34,897 bases of DNA from Ornithinibacillus halotolerans (GCF_014637405.1 NZ_BMEY01000031.1:1-34897); one strand, 5' to 3'; positions 24,747-34,744 are shown, counted from the stretch's first letter. Notes: generated by a model not told the origin, from the sequence alone. A program made the numbers and translations.

Positions 24747-24801
24747 TTGTTTCTCTTTTATATCGATTTATAATAAAGATGTAGTTGTGAAAGCCTTAAC
24801 A
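24747..24801 (+). promoter_or_regulatory. Promoter of the GH4 gene with a degenerate cre
   Basis: TTGTTT (24747-24752), 16 bp, TATAAT (24769-24774). TGAAAGCCTTAACA (24788-24801) matches the cre consensus except for the central CG, which reads CC; as this position is normally important for CcpA, function is doubtful. Confidence 0.55.
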
Positions 24802-24839
24802 AAATAATATGTTGATATAAACTGAAGGAGGAATAATGA

Positions 24840-26222
24840 ATGACTAAAGGTGTTAAAATTGTAACCATTGGTGGCGGAAGTAGTTATACCCCTGAACTTA
24901 TGGAAGGATTTATTAAACGATATGATGAACTTCCAATTCGTGAAATTTGGCTTGTTGATATAGAAGATGGAAAAGAAAAACTAGAAACGGTAGGAACGAT
25001 GGCGCAAAGAATGTGGGATGCTTCTCCTTATGATGTGAAAGTTCATCTTACATTAGATCGCCGTGAAGCATTAAAAGATGCTGACTTTGTTACAACGCAA
25101 TTCCGTGTTGGCTTATTAGATGCACGTATTAAAGACGAACGTATTCCACTTTCTTATGGAATGGTAGGACAAGAAACAAACGGTGCAGGTGGTATCTTCA
25201 AAGCATTCCGTACCATTCCTGTTATTTTAGACATTGTAGAAGATATGAAAGAATTATGTCCAAATGCATGGTTAATTAACTTTACGAACCCTGCCGGTAT
25301 GGTGACTGATGCAGTTGTCCGTTATGGAAAATGGGATAAAGTGCTTGGATTATGTAATGTTCCAGTTGGAGCGATGATGGCTGAACCGGAATTAATTGGC
25401 AAAACTTTAGATGAACTTGTTTATTCCTTTGCAGGTATTAACCATTTCCATTGGCATCGTGTGAGAGATTTACAAGGGAATGATGTAACTGGTGAAATCA
25501 TTGAAAAAATGTACAGCAATGATTCGGGAATCCCAGCGAATATTCATGATATACCTTTCTTCCTTGACCAGGTAAAACAAATGAATATGATTCCTTGTGG
25601 CTATCACCGTTATTACTACCGTACAGAAGAAATGTTGAATCATATGCTTGAGGAATACAATGATCCAGCGGTAGGAACTCGTGCTCAACAAGTAAAACAA
25701 ACTGAAGCGGAATTATTCGAACTGTATAAAGATCCTAACTTAGATCATAAGCCAGAACAGTTATCGAAACGTGGCGGTGCCCATTATTCTGATGCAGCTT
25801 GTGAAACAATCGCATCGATCTATGCAAACAAAAATACGCATATTGTCGTATCTACTAAAAACAATGGTGCTGTGCCAGACCTTCCAGCTGATACGGTTGT
25901 GGAAGTATCTGCTTATATTGGTGCTGCAGGTGCGAGACCAATCGCATTTGGTGAACTTCCAGCAGCAGAAAAAGGTTGGTTACAAGTAATGAAAAATATG
26001 GAACAAGTAGTAGAAGAAGCTGCAGTAACAGGTAATTATGCACTAGCGTTACAAGCATTTACTATTAATCCATTAATTCCAAGTGGAGAGACAGCAAAAC
26101 GAGTTCTCGATGAGCTATTAATCGCCCATAAGAAATATCTTCCACAGTTTGCAGATAAGATCGCAGAATTAGAAGCAGCTGGCGTAACTGTGAAAGACGA
26201 TATTGCTAGAGAATTAGCTTAA
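24840..26222 (+). CDS. licH: GH4 6-phospho-beta-glucosidase, LicH-like
   Basis: Hydrolyses 6-phospho-beta-glucosides (from PTS-imported cellobiose, lichenan fragments and the like) to glucose 6-phosphate and an aglycone, by the NAD- and Mn-dependent redox mechanism of family GH4. The 460-residue protein starts with the Rossmann motif VTIGGGSSYTPELMEGF, and carries DRREALKDADFVTTQFRVGL, VGQETNGAGG, NFTNPAG, the metal-binding Cys in GLCNVPVG and INHFHWH. The N-terminal half closely resembles Bacillus LicH as I remember it. RBS GGAGGA precedes the ATG. Monocistronic, ending at the terminator 26240-26269; it complements the GH1 enzyme of the PTS operon. Confidence 0.93.
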   Translation: MTKGVKIVTIGGGSSYTPELMEGFIKRYDELPIREIWLVDIEDGKEKLETVGTMAQRMWDASPYDVKVHLTLDRREALKDADFVTTQFRVGLLDARIKDERIPLSYGMVGQETNGAGGIFKAFRTIPVILDIVEDMKELCPNAWLINFTNPAGMVTDAVVRYGKWDKVLGLCNVPVGAMMAEPELIGKTLDELVYSFAGINHFHWHRVRDLQGNDVTGEIIEKMYSNDSGIPANIHDIPFFLDQVKQMNMIPCGYHRYYYRTEEMLNHMLEEYNDPAVGTRAQQVKQTEAELFELYKDPNLDHKPEQLSKRGGAHYSDAACETIASIYANKNTHIVVSTKNNGAVPDLPADTVVEVSAYIGAAGARPIAFGELPAAEKGWLQVMKNMEQVVEEAAVTGNYALALQAFTINPLIPSGETAKRVLDELLIAHKKYLPQFADKIAELEAAGVTVKDDIARELA

Positions 26223-26239
26223 TAGAGATTTTAGAGTGA

Positions 26240-26269
26240 CAGGTGTTCTGGAAAGAGCACCTGTTTTTG
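26240..26269 (+). terminator. Terminator after licH
   Basis: ACAGGTGTTCT (26240-26250) pairs with AGAGCACCTGT (26255-26265), one G-U pair, tetraloop GGAA, then a T-run. Confidence 0.85.
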
Positions 26270-26281
26270 TATATTGACAGC

Positions 26282-26926
26282 TGTTAATTCGTTATTTTGG
26301 GAGAGAGAACGGGACGAAATGAGGAATGGCGGGGGTTTAATACTTCATTTTGAATAAAGTAATGGCCAGAAATGAAGAATGGTGCGATTTAATCCATCAT
26401 TTTGATTGAAGTAATGGTCTGAAATGAAGAATGGCGCAGTTCCATCCATCATTTTGACTGAGAGAATGACTTGAGATGAAGAATGGCGGGGTTCCATCCA
26501 TCATTTTGAAAGAAGTAATGACTTGAAATGAAGAATGGCGGGGGTTTAATACTTCATTTTGAAAGAAGTAATGGCTTGAAATGAAGAATGGCCCGGTCTT
26601 ATCCATCATTTTGACAGAGAGAATGACTTGAAATGAAAAATGGCGGGGTTCCATCCATCATTTTGAAAGATATAATGGCTTGAAATAAAGAATGGGTCGG
26701 TTCCATCTATCATTTTGAATGAAAAAATGACCCGAAATGAGGAATGGCCCGGTCTTATCCATCATTTTGACTGAGAGAATGACCTGAAATGAAGAATGGC
26801 GCGTTTTAATCCATCATTTTGCATGAAGTAATGACCCGAAATGAAGAATGACGCGGTTCCATCCATCATTTTGCATGAGAAAATGACCTAAAATGAAGAA
26901 TGGTCCGGTTCTAAAAAGCATTTTGA
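26282..26926. repeat. Tandem array, 52-bp period, 12-13 units
   Basis: The hexamer ATTTTG recurs at 26294, 26347, 26399, 26451, 26503, 26556, 26608, 26660, 26712, 26764, 26816, 26868 and 26920: spacing 52 bp, or 53 in the two places where the unit has GGGGG. The whole unit is conserved, without unique spacers. Each unit holds an imperfect hairpin: AATGAAGAATGG with CCATCCATCATT (10 of 12 pairs) in the common type, and AAATGAAG with CTTCATTT in the rarer type (next to 26347 and 26556). Variant types alternate along the array, as expected from unit shuffling. The period is not a multiple of three and reading frames through it are not supported as genes. Confidence 0.95.
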
Positions 26927-27013
26927 ATGACTGTTTCCATATCAACGGAAGAGATTGCTTTCTTGGAAGATGTATATGTACCACATCCAGTAAGTGGATT
27001 TGGTTTGAAATAA
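26927..27013 (+). pseudogene. Remnant of the 3' end of an aldo/keto reductase gene
   Basis: A 28-codon frame reads ISTEEIAFLEDVYVPHPVSG near its end, which resembles the C terminus of aldo/keto reductases (type EEIAYLEEPYVPHPVxG). It begins exactly where the tandem array ends, has no RBS, and is followed by a terminator. The rest of the gene is missing, apparently replaced by the array. Assigned by motif memory only. Confidence 0.5.
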
Positions 27014-27016
27014 TTG

Positions 27017-27053
27017 AAAGGCCGTTTCCTCATTGAGAAGAAACGGCCTTTTT
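27017..27053 (+). terminator. Terminator after the aldo/keto reductase remnant
   Basis: AAAGGCCGTTTC (27017-27028) pairs with GAAACGGCCTTT (27040-27051) and runs into T. It probably belonged to the lost gene; on the other strand it can serve the HAD phosphatase gene. Confidence 0.88.
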
Positions 27054-27082
27054 AATGGAACAAGGACTTATGTCCAGTCCCT

Positions 27083-27913
27083 TTATTGTTGGTTAACTTT
27101 TAATGGTTCTAATACTAGTGTGTTTATAGCATGTGCTACCCCACTTTCATTATTAGATTTCGTCGTGAAATCTGCGATGTCTTTTACTTTCGGGATGGCA
27201 TTGCCCATTGCAACACCACATCCTGCATATTGAATCATCGGTAAATCATTACCATTATCCCCGATACACATCACTTCTTCTTGCTTAATTCCAAGAGTTT
27301 CTGCCAATTGTTTGACAGCATTTCCTTTGTTCGCTTGTGGGTGAACAAATTCAAGGAAATATGGTGAACTTTGTACAATTGTATACTGATCATAGAGTTC
27401 TTTTGGAAGGGATTGGATCGTTTTTGTTAATTGTTCTGGATGATCAATATACATTACCTTTGGAAACGAAGTAGTAGCGTCTACTTCATCTACTTGGCGG
27501 TAATGTAACGGTATTTTATTTAAAAACGATTCTAAAACCGTGTAATCACTAATATCAGCGTTCGGTGTGTAAAGTCCTTTTGCATCAAAGAAATGCATTG
27601 GTGTATCTAATTCTTTACTAACCGTGTAGAGATTCACTAAATCATCATGTGTTAATGATAATTCAGAAACAACTTCATTTGTATCTGTTGCTTGTACGAA
27701 AGCCCCATTATAGGCAATGGCATAATCTCCAGCTTCATTTAAGTTCAGTTCTTCAATATATTTCTTCATCCCGCCAATAGGTCGACCAGAACAAAGTACA
27801 ATTTTAACACCGAGTCGTTTGGCTTCTGTGAGTGTTTCTTTTACATCATTTGGTACTTCATGATGATCATTTAAAAGTGTGCCATCCATATCAATCGCTA
27901 TTAATTTATACAT
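27083..27913 (-). CDS. Cof-type HAD-IIB phosphatase (YidA-like)
   Basis: A cytoplasmic haloacid-dehalogenase-type phosphatase, likely acting on sugar phosphates or similar small phosphates. Motif I is AIDMDGTLL (nucleophile Asp8, acid Asp10), motif II LCSGRPIGG, motif III the Lys in NKGNAVKQLAE, and motif IV GDNGNDLPMI; the C2B cap lies between motifs II and III (about residues 85-190). Length of 276 is typical. RBS ATAGGGGT precedes the ATG. It lies divergent from the licR-like gene. Substrate cannot be told; a housekeeping role in removing phosphosugars made by the neighbouring PTS is possible. Confidence 0.93.
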   Translation of the reverse strand: MYKLIAIDMDGTLLNDHHEVPNDVKETLTEAKRLGVKIVLCSGRPIGGMKKYIEELNLNEAGDYAIAYNGAFVQATDTNEVVSELSLTHDDLVNLYTVSKELDTPMHFFDAKGLYTPNADISDYTVLESFLNKIPLHYRQVDEVDATTSFPKVMYIDHPEQLTKTIQSLPKELYDQYTIVQSSPYFLEFVHPQANKGNAVKQLAETLGIKQEEVMCIGDNGNDLPMIQYAGCGVAMGNAIPKVKDIADFTTKSNNESGVAHAINTLVLEPLKVNQQ

Positions 27914-28121
27914 AGAATACCCCTATCTCTCGTTGATAGTTTTATTATAACAGAATTCTAGAATAGTGGATGCAATCAATTCAGATTGCTGGTGAAATTG
28001 TCGAATTCCGTCAATTACTGTTGATTTCTTATGAAATGATATAAAATGGTAGTATCGACTAGTTTCTTTTGCCTAGATTGTAAGGAGAATTATCTCTATA
28101 AAATAGATGCGGAGGGATTAA

Positions 28122-30059
28122 ATGCTTTCCAATCGAATGATTCATATTTTGAAAGTATTAATAGCTACAAAAGTACCTATTACGAGTGATGATCTTGCTA
28201 ATCGAATTCAAGTTACATCAAGGACCATCCGGAATGATATAAAGGAACTTAATGAAATTTTATTAATAAGTGGTGGGGTTATTAAGTCAACGAGAGGAAT
28301 TGGTTATGAACTAGAAATAAAGGATCAAAAGAAGTTTAAACTATTTTTACAAGAAATGACGAATGATTCTCATGCTACTAATCAAACACCGAATACACCT
28401 GAAGAGCGGGTTCATCATATTGTTAGAAAGCTATTATTAGAAAATGGCTATATCAAATTAGATGATCTTGCGGATGATTTATATATTAGTAAATCTACCT
28501 TACAACATGACTTAATTGAAGTACGACGAATTTTAAATACATTTAAGCTTGAACTCGAGAGCAAACCATATCATGGTGTAAAAGTAATTGGTAATGAAAT
28601 GAATTTGCGCTTTTGCTTATCCGAATACCTTTTTAATCGGAAAGAATTAATGATGTATAAGGAATATCAGATGGACTTCATTTTACCAGAAGAAGATATG
28701 AAGCGTATTCAATCGATTCTTATTGAAGAGATCAAACATACAGATATTGAGATGTCAGATGTTGCTTTGCATAATTTAAGCATCCATTTTGCGATTGCGT
28801 GTAAACGAATTCACGATGGCAATTATGTATTGCTTGCGCCTGATGAATTTGAAGGAATTTGTCACACAACGGAATACGAAGTTGCTAAACAAATCGTATC
28901 GAAAATTGAATCAGCTTTTCATGTTTCATTTCCAGAGACAGAGATTGCGTATATTGCCATTCATCTTTTAGGTACGAAAAAAATAGCTAGCAGGAATTTA
29001 AATAGACAAGAGTTCGAGTCATTTGTTGAGCGTGATTTACGGGATACGATACAAGAAATTATTCAAAAGATTGATGACCGTTTTCACCTCCAATTAAAAA
29101 ACGATAATGAGCTGTATATTTCCTTAAGCCTCCATTTAAAGCCGGCCATTAACCGACTACAATTCGGGATGAATATGAGAAATCCGATGCTAGAAGAGAT
29201 TAAAGCGAAATATCCACTAGCGTTCGAAGCGGGAATTCTGGCTGGGAAAGTGTTAGAGGAAAGACTAGCGGTTCATATTGATGAAGATGAAATTGGTTAT
29301 ATTGCGTTACACATTAGTGTGGCTATGGAACGACAGAAGATGAATCAAGATGTGAAACGCTGTATGATCGTTTGTGCGACGGGTACAGGAAGTGCCATGT
29401 TATTAAAATACAAATTACAAGCGAAGTATTTTCATCAACTAATCGTTGTAGACACGATCGAATATTATCGGTTAAATGAGACGCCGTTGAAGAATATCGA
29501 TTTTATCATTACAACTATTCCGATAGAGGAAGAGGTACCCGTTCCTGTTGTTTATGTAAGAACGATATTAGGTTCAGACGACTTTATGAAAATTGAACAA
29601 TATTTACATGACCGAAATGAAAATAAGATTACCTATTTAAAAGAGGACCTTATTTTTCTACAAGAGGACTTAGGAACGCAAGAGAAGGTAATCAAATTTT
29701 TAGTACATGAACTTGAAGATGCTGGATATGTAACTAGTGATTTCGGAGCATCGGTTATTGAAAGGGAGAAGTTGTCACCAACAAGCTTTGGTAATCTGGT
29801 AGCGATGCCCCATCCGATGGAATCCTTTACCGAAGAAACATTTTGGACAATCTGTACATTGAAAAGACCGATTGAATGGAGTGGGAATCGAGTCCAATTC
29901 GTTTGTCTCTTAAGTATTGGTAAACATGATACGAACTTACAAGGGATGTATGAATATTTAATTAGCATTATCGAAAATGAACAGATTGTAAAACAGTTAA
30001 TTTCCTGTAAGGATAAAAAGGAATTTATTGAGACATTAAATAGAAGTTACGATAGATAA
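28122..30059 (+). CDS. licR: PRD-containing PTS-controlled transcriptional activator, LicR-like
   Basis: A DNA-binding activator controlled by PTS phosphorylation. The 645-residue protein has two N-terminal helix-turn-helix domains (LANRIQVTSRTIRNDIKELN, about residues 22-45, and LADDLYISKSTLQHDLIEV, about 110-130), PRD1 (about 175-280, with LHNLSIHFAIACKRIHDG), PRD2 (about 295-400, with LSLHLKPAINR and YIALHISVAMER), an EIIB-like domain with Cys418 in IVCATGTGSAML, and an EIIA-like domain with His564 in VAMPHPME. Length and order match LicR. It stands just upstream of the lactose/cellobiose-type PTS operon, its probable target. RBS GCGGAGGG precedes the ATG. Confidence 0.93.
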   Translation: MLSNRMIHILKVLIATKVPITSDDLANRIQVTSRTIRNDIKELNEILLISGGVIKSTRGIGYELEIKDQKKFKLFLQEMTNDSHATNQTPNTPEERVHHIVRKLLLENGYIKLDDLADDLYISKSTLQHDLIEVRRILNTFKLELESKPYHGVKVIGNEMNLRFCLSEYLFNRKELMMYKEYQMDFILPEEDMKRIQSILIEEIKHTDIEMSDVALHNLSIHFAIACKRIHDGNYVLLAPDEFEGICHTTEYEVAKQIVSKIESAFHVSFPETEIAYIAIHLLGTKKIASRNLNRQEFESFVERDLRDTIQEIIQKIDDRFHLQLKNDNELYISLSLHLKPAINRLQFGMNMRNPMLEEIKAKYPLAFEAGILAGKVLEERLAVHIDEDEIGYIALHISVAMERQKMNQDVKRCMIVCATGTGSAMLLKYKLQAKYFHQLIVVDTIEYYRLNETPLKNIDFIITTIPIEEEVPVPVVYVRTILGSDDFMKIEQYLHDRNENKITYLKEDLIFLQEDLGTQEKVIKFLVHELEDAGYVTSDFGASVIEREKLSPTSFGNLVAMPHPMESFTEETFWTICTLKRPIEWSGNRVQFVCLLSIGKHDTNLQGMYEYLISIIENEQIVKQLISCKDKKEFIETLNRSYDR

Positions 30060-30075
30060 TGTTGTATGCGTGTAC

Positions 30076-30117
30076 AAAGGGTGCTCGTTAGCATAGTTGC
30101 TGGCGGGGCCCTTTTTT
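30076..30117 (+). terminator. Terminator after licR
   Basis: AAAGGG (30076-30081) pairs with CCCTTT (30109-30114); GTTAGCA/TGCTGGC (30087-30093, 30098-30104) forms the inner stem with loop TAGT, and six T follow. It separates the activator gene from the PTS operon. Confidence 0.8.
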
Positions 30118-30161
30118 ATGTTTTACCAAATCCAATCCTCTTATTTTCCATATCATATACC

Positions 30162-30221
30162 CTTTTCCGTTACGCAAAGGAAAAAGTATGGATTCAAGTG
30201 TATGCGTTTTCAGTTTATGAT
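30162..30221 (+). promoter_or_regulatory. PTS operon promoter: inverted repeat, cre and -10
   Basis: TATGAT (30216-30221) is the likely -10, with a poor -35 (TTCAAG, 30193-30198) as usual for activated promoters. TGTATGCGTTTTCA (30199-30212) matches the cre consensus at 13 of 14 positions and lies in the spacer. CTTTTCC (30162-30168) and GGAAAAAG (30179-30186) form an inverted repeat centred about 55 bp before the expected start, a candidate LicR-like activator site. Confidence 0.65.
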
Positions 30222-30287
30222 AAAGACATAGCAAGAGAGAGAAAAAATGAAATGATAATCTAATTCTTTACTTCAGGAGGGAACAAG

Positions 30288-30593
30288 ATGGGTATAGAAG
30301 AAATTAGTTTTAATATTATCTTAAATGGCGGTAATGCTCGTAGTTTAGCAATGGAAGCCATTGAACTAGCGAAAGCAGATGATTATGAAGCTGCTGAGAA
30401 AAAATTAGAAGAAGCAAATGAAGAGTTAGGAAAAGCACACCGCGCACAAACAGACCTAATCCAAGGGGAAGCACGTGGGGAAAAGACAGAAATTCGTTTA
30501 TTACTTATTCATGCGCAAGATCATTTAATGAATGCGATGACCGTTTTAGACCTTGGTCGTGAAATTGTAGCGCTTCACCAGAAAATTAACTAA
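30288..30593 (+). CDS. licA: PTS lactose/cellobiose-type EIIA
   Basis: Cytoplasmic phosphocarrier that takes phosphate from HPr and hands it to EIIB (32148). The 101-residue, all-helical protein has the family signature NGGNARSLAMEAIELAK near the N terminus and the active site LLLIHAQDHLMNAM, with His75 the phosphorylated residue and Asp78 near the trimer metal site. RBS AGGAGGG precedes the ATG. First gene of the operon EIIA-GH1-EIIB-membrane protein-EIIC. Confidence 0.94.
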   Translation: MGIEEISFNIILNGGNARSLAMEAIELAKADDYEAAEKKLEEANEELGKAHRAQTDLIQGEARGEKTEIRLLLIHAQDHLMNAMTVLDLGREIVALHQKIN

Positions 30594-30614
30594 TTGATTT
30601 AAACTTAAAAATGA

Positions 30615-32096
<1,482 letters not shown>

Positions 32097-32147
32097 AACG
32101 ATAAAGGTTTTCTAAACTAACAAATAAAATTTTTGGAGGTATGTAAC

Positions 32148-32471
32148 ATGAGAAAGGCGTTAATTATTTGTGCAGGTGGTATGTCATCTTCATTAATGGC
32201 TAAGAAGACAATGGAATACTTGAAAGGAAAAGGGCATGATATTCTAATCGATGCTACTGGTTCCAATGATGGTGCGAAAAAGATTGAATCAAGTGATTTT
32301 GAATTATTCTTAGTTAGCCCACAAACAAAAATGTACTATAAAAAATTAAAAGAAACTGGTGACCGTGCAGGTAAGCCTGTTATTAACATCCCACCACAAG
32401 CGTATGTTCCAATTCCAATGGGTGTGGAAAAATTAGCTAACGTTATCTTAGAAGGACTTCCGAAAGAATAA
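32148..32471 (+). CDS. licB: PTS lactose/cellobiose-type EIIB
   Basis: Cytoplasmic phosphotransfer protein passing phosphate from EIIA to the sugar bound by EIIC. From ATG 32148 the product is 107 residues and starts MRKALIICAGGMSSSLM, with the phosphorylated Cys8; an in-frame upstream TTG at 32133 overlaps the RBS TTGGAGGT and is rejected. VSPQTKMYYKKLKE and the final VEKLANVILEG fit the family. Located between the GH1 and membrane-protein genes. Confidence 0.94.
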   Translation: MRKALIICAGGMSSSLMAKKTMEYLKGKGHDILIDATGSNDGAKKIESSDFELFLVSPQTKMYYKKLKETGDRAGKPVINIPPQAYVPIPMGVEKLANVILEGLPKE

Positions 32472-32497
32472 TAGATGAAAGTAAATATAAAACGCTT

Positions 32498-32525
32498 CTT
32501 CGCTACTAGATTGCCAGTAGCGAAG
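32498..32525 (+). other. Intercistronic hairpin after EIIB
   Basis: CTTCGCTACT (32498-32507) pairs with AGTAGCGAAG (32516-32525) around an 8-base loop; no T-run follows. It probably affects mRNA processing or relative expression inside the operon. Confidence 0.6.
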
Positions 32526-32551
32526 AGCTAAATTAGTAAAAGAGGGATACT

Positions 32552-33061
32552 ATGAAAACGGATGGAATGGCACTCTATGAACAAAACAGAAAAAAATTAA
32601 GTGTAAAAACGATGTACTTTAATCGCTATTTACTAGTACGTTATGTTTCTGCCTTATTCTTTTTTACAAATTTATACTGGTTAATTTCATTGGTCATGAG
32701 CGATTCATCACTATTCATTATCCCGTTAGCTGTTTTAATCGTATTTGTGATTGCTGCTTACGAACAAGTGAAATTATACAGTAGTCATACGAACGATGCG
32801 AAACTGACAAAATTTAGTATTATGTTTCAACTAATAACAAATATAGCTTTACTATTACCGACTTATTTTTCTTCAACGTTTACAAAGTTGTATCCGTTCT
32901 TAATTGATCAAGTACCGTCTAAATTATTTGTTACATTCTTTTTAGTAATAGGGATTTTATTCAGTTTGATTCTCGTTAAACGCCTAAACAAGATTAAGCG
33001 AAATGAGGACAAGCACTATCAACGAATTAAAGAATACGAAGCGATCATTAATAAAAAATAG
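32552..33061 (+). CDS. Small membrane protein within the PTS operon
   Basis: Unrecognised. The 169-residue product has four hydrophobic segments at about residues 27-48 (LLVRYVSALFFFTNLYWLIS), 52-70 (SSLFIIPLAVLIVFVIAAY), 90-108 (FSIMFQLITNIALLLPTYF) and 124-145 (SKLFVTFFLVIGILFSLILV), with a basic C-terminal tail (RLNKIKRNEDKHYQRIKEYE). It lies between EIIB and EIIC, with an RBS AGAGGG, and must be co-expressed with them; an accessory role for the permease is possible but not shown. Confidence 0.8.
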   Translation: MKTDGMALYEQNRKKLSVKTMYFNRYLLVRYVSALFFFTNLYWLISLVMSDSSLFIIPLAVLIVFVIAAYEQVKLYSSHTNDAKLTKFSIMFQLITNIALLLPTYFSSTFTKLYPFLIDQVPSKLFVTFFLVIGILFSLILVKRLNKIKRNEDKHYQRIKEYEAIINKK

Positions 33062-33079
33062 ACACAGAAAAGGGGAAAT

Positions 33080-34438
33080 ATGATGGAAAACGAAAACAAA
33101 ATGTTTGCGTTTTTAGAAAAATATCTACTAGGTCCCATGGGAAAAGTTGCTTCCTTCCGTATTGTACGTGCGGTAATGGCAGCGGGTATGGCTTCCATTC
33201 CATTTGTAATCGTAGGATCTATGTTCCTAGTATTTAACGTTTTACCTTTAACATTTACATTTTTAGAAGGTTTCTACAATAGTACGTTCTTTAAAGTAAG
33301 TGACTTATATATGTTAGCGAATAAGTCTACGATGGGTATATTAGCATTATACTTTGGCCTTGTAATTGGTTATGAGTATACGAAGATTTACGCTGAAGAA
33401 GAAGACTTAAATCTAAACCCATTGAATGGTGCTTTACTTTCCTTATTTGCTTTCTTTATGACTGTTCCACAAATTGTTTTAGAAGATGGAAAAATGTCTT
33501 TAGTTCATTCACTTGAAGAAGGTAATATCATTGTTCATGGTTGGGAAATGGTTGCCGATGGTGTTAGTCGCCTAGGAGCAATCGGAATATTTACAGCTAT
33601 TATCATGTCTGTTATTTCTGTTCAATTGTATCGACTATGTGTGAAGAAAAATTGGGTTATTAAAATGCCAGAAGCAGTTCCTGAAGGGGTATCTCGTTCA
33701 TTCACTGCATTAATTCCAGCATTTTTAGTTGCATTTGTCGTATTAATTCTTAACGGTATTTTAATTGCATTAGGTACAGATATCTTTAAACTTGTAGCCA
33801 TTCCATTCGGATTCGTTGTTAACTTAACGCATAGTTGGGCAGGTACGATGGTCATTTACTTCCTAATTAGTGCACTTTGGATTGTAGGGATCCATGGAGC
33901 AACGATTATTATGGGATTCTTAACACCAATCTTCCTAGCAAATATGCAATCGAATATTGATGGTTCAAACATTCCATTCGCTGGTGAATTCAGTAATGCA
34001 TTCGTAACAGCTGGTGGTTCTGGTGCTACATTAGGTTTAGTATTATTTATCGCATTCGCTGCTAAATCAAAACAATTAAAAGTACTAGGTAAAGCATCAC
34101 TTGCTCCTGGACTATTTAATATTAATGAACCAATTATCTTTGGGTTACCAATTGTTTATAACCCGTTCTTAGCAATTCCATTCTTCCTTGCGCCAATGGC
34201 TGCAGCGACAGTAGGTTACTTCGCTATTAAGTTAGAAATTATTCCAGCAGTTATTGCGATGATGCCTTGGCCAACTCCATTAGGTGCTGGTGCATTTATT
34301 AGTACAGGTGGATCATTTATGGCAATTATCGTAGCAATTATCTGTGCTCTAGTAGCGTTTATCGTATGGCTTCCATTCATTAAGATGTACGATAGTAAAC
34401 TAGTGAAACAAGAGCAAGGGGAAGAATCTTTAATTTAA
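33080..34438 (+). CDS. licC: PTS lactose/cellobiose-type EIIC permease
   Basis: Membrane subunit that transports and phosphorylates a beta-glucoside together with EIIB. The 452-residue protein has about ten hydrophobic segments and the family stretches FRIVRAVMAAGMASIPFVIVGSMFLV, WIVGIHGATIIMG and the conserved substrate loop LFNINEPIIFGLPIVYNP (about residues 349-366, with the Glu of NEP). Length is typical for LicC/CelB. Last gene of the operon; RBS AAAGGGGA. Cellobiose or related disaccharides are the likely substrates, from the two hydrolases; exact specificity is unknown. Confidence 0.95.
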   Translation: MMENENKMFAFLEKYLLGPMGKVASFRIVRAVMAAGMASIPFVIVGSMFLVFNVLPLTFTFLEGFYNSTFFKVSDLYMLANKSTMGILALYFGLVIGYEYTKIYAEEEDLNLNPLNGALLSLFAFFMTVPQIVLEDGKMSLVHSLEEGNIIVHGWEMVADGVSRLGAIGIFTAIIMSVISVQLYRLCVKKNWVIKMPEAVPEGVSRSFTALIPAFLVAFVVLILNGILIALGTDIFKLVAIPFGFVVNLTHSWAGTMVIYFLISALWIVGIHGATIIMGFLTPIFLANMQSNIDGSNIPFAGEFSNAFVTAGGSGATLGLVLFIAFAAKSKQLKVLGKASLAPGLFNINEPIIFGLPIVYNPFLAIPFFLAPMAAATVGYFAIKLEIIPAVIAMMPWPTPLGAGAFISTGGSFMAIIVAIICALVAFIVWLPFIKMYDSKLVKQEQGEESLI

Positions 34439-34540
34439 TTGATATGAAGAGATGAAAAATAACTTGTAATATATCATTCTAGTTTATTAGAAATAGTTTT
34501 AATTGTGGATGGGGTATAACTGATTTTAACAAAAGTAAAA

Positions 34541-34720
34541 CTGAACATTAAAGTGAGCGCATCTAACCCGCCCCGGAAATATACTTCGCTTTCCGCAGGC
34601 GGCTGGTGAGCCTCCTCGTGCTAGCGCACTGTGGGGTCTCACCGATGCCTTTCCTCCTGCTGGAGTCTCCGTATATTTCCGGGGCTAATGTGGTGATCGT
34701 TCATAATTTACTACCCTTAA
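34541..34720. repeat. Large interspersed palindromic repeat, short variant (copy B)
   Basis: Same element as 3035-3330 without the two extra segments. The 15-bp arms GCCCCGGAAATATAC (34570-34584) and their complement (34671-34685) close a 116-bp hairpin; GCAGG/CCTGC (34595-34599, 34656-34660), GGTGAG/CTCACC and the apical GTGC/GCAC (34618-34621, 34626-34629) continue the stem. Stem bases differ from copy A in a compensatory way. Confidence 0.88.
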
Positions 34721-34744
34721 TTAGGTTATATTCCATCCCTCATC

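Noticed and set aside
24788-24801. Functional cre site before licH
   Set aside because: The central CG of the consensus is CC here; kept only as a degenerate candidate within the promoter entry.
26397-26654. 85-codon minus-strand frame in the tandem array
   Set aside because: The 52-bp period is not divisible by three, so the peptide repeat shifts frame with each unit; no RBS and no recognisable domain.
26282-26926. CRISPR array
   Set aside because: The period is constant at 52 bp but the whole unit is conserved; there are no unique spacers of constant length between short repeats. It is a minisatellite.
30066-30263. 65-codon plus-strand frame with a hydrophobic middle between licR and the EIIA gene
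   Set aside because: No RBS; its first part is the licR terminator and its last part is the PTS operon promoter and cre. A small membrane protein is not excluded but is poorly supported.
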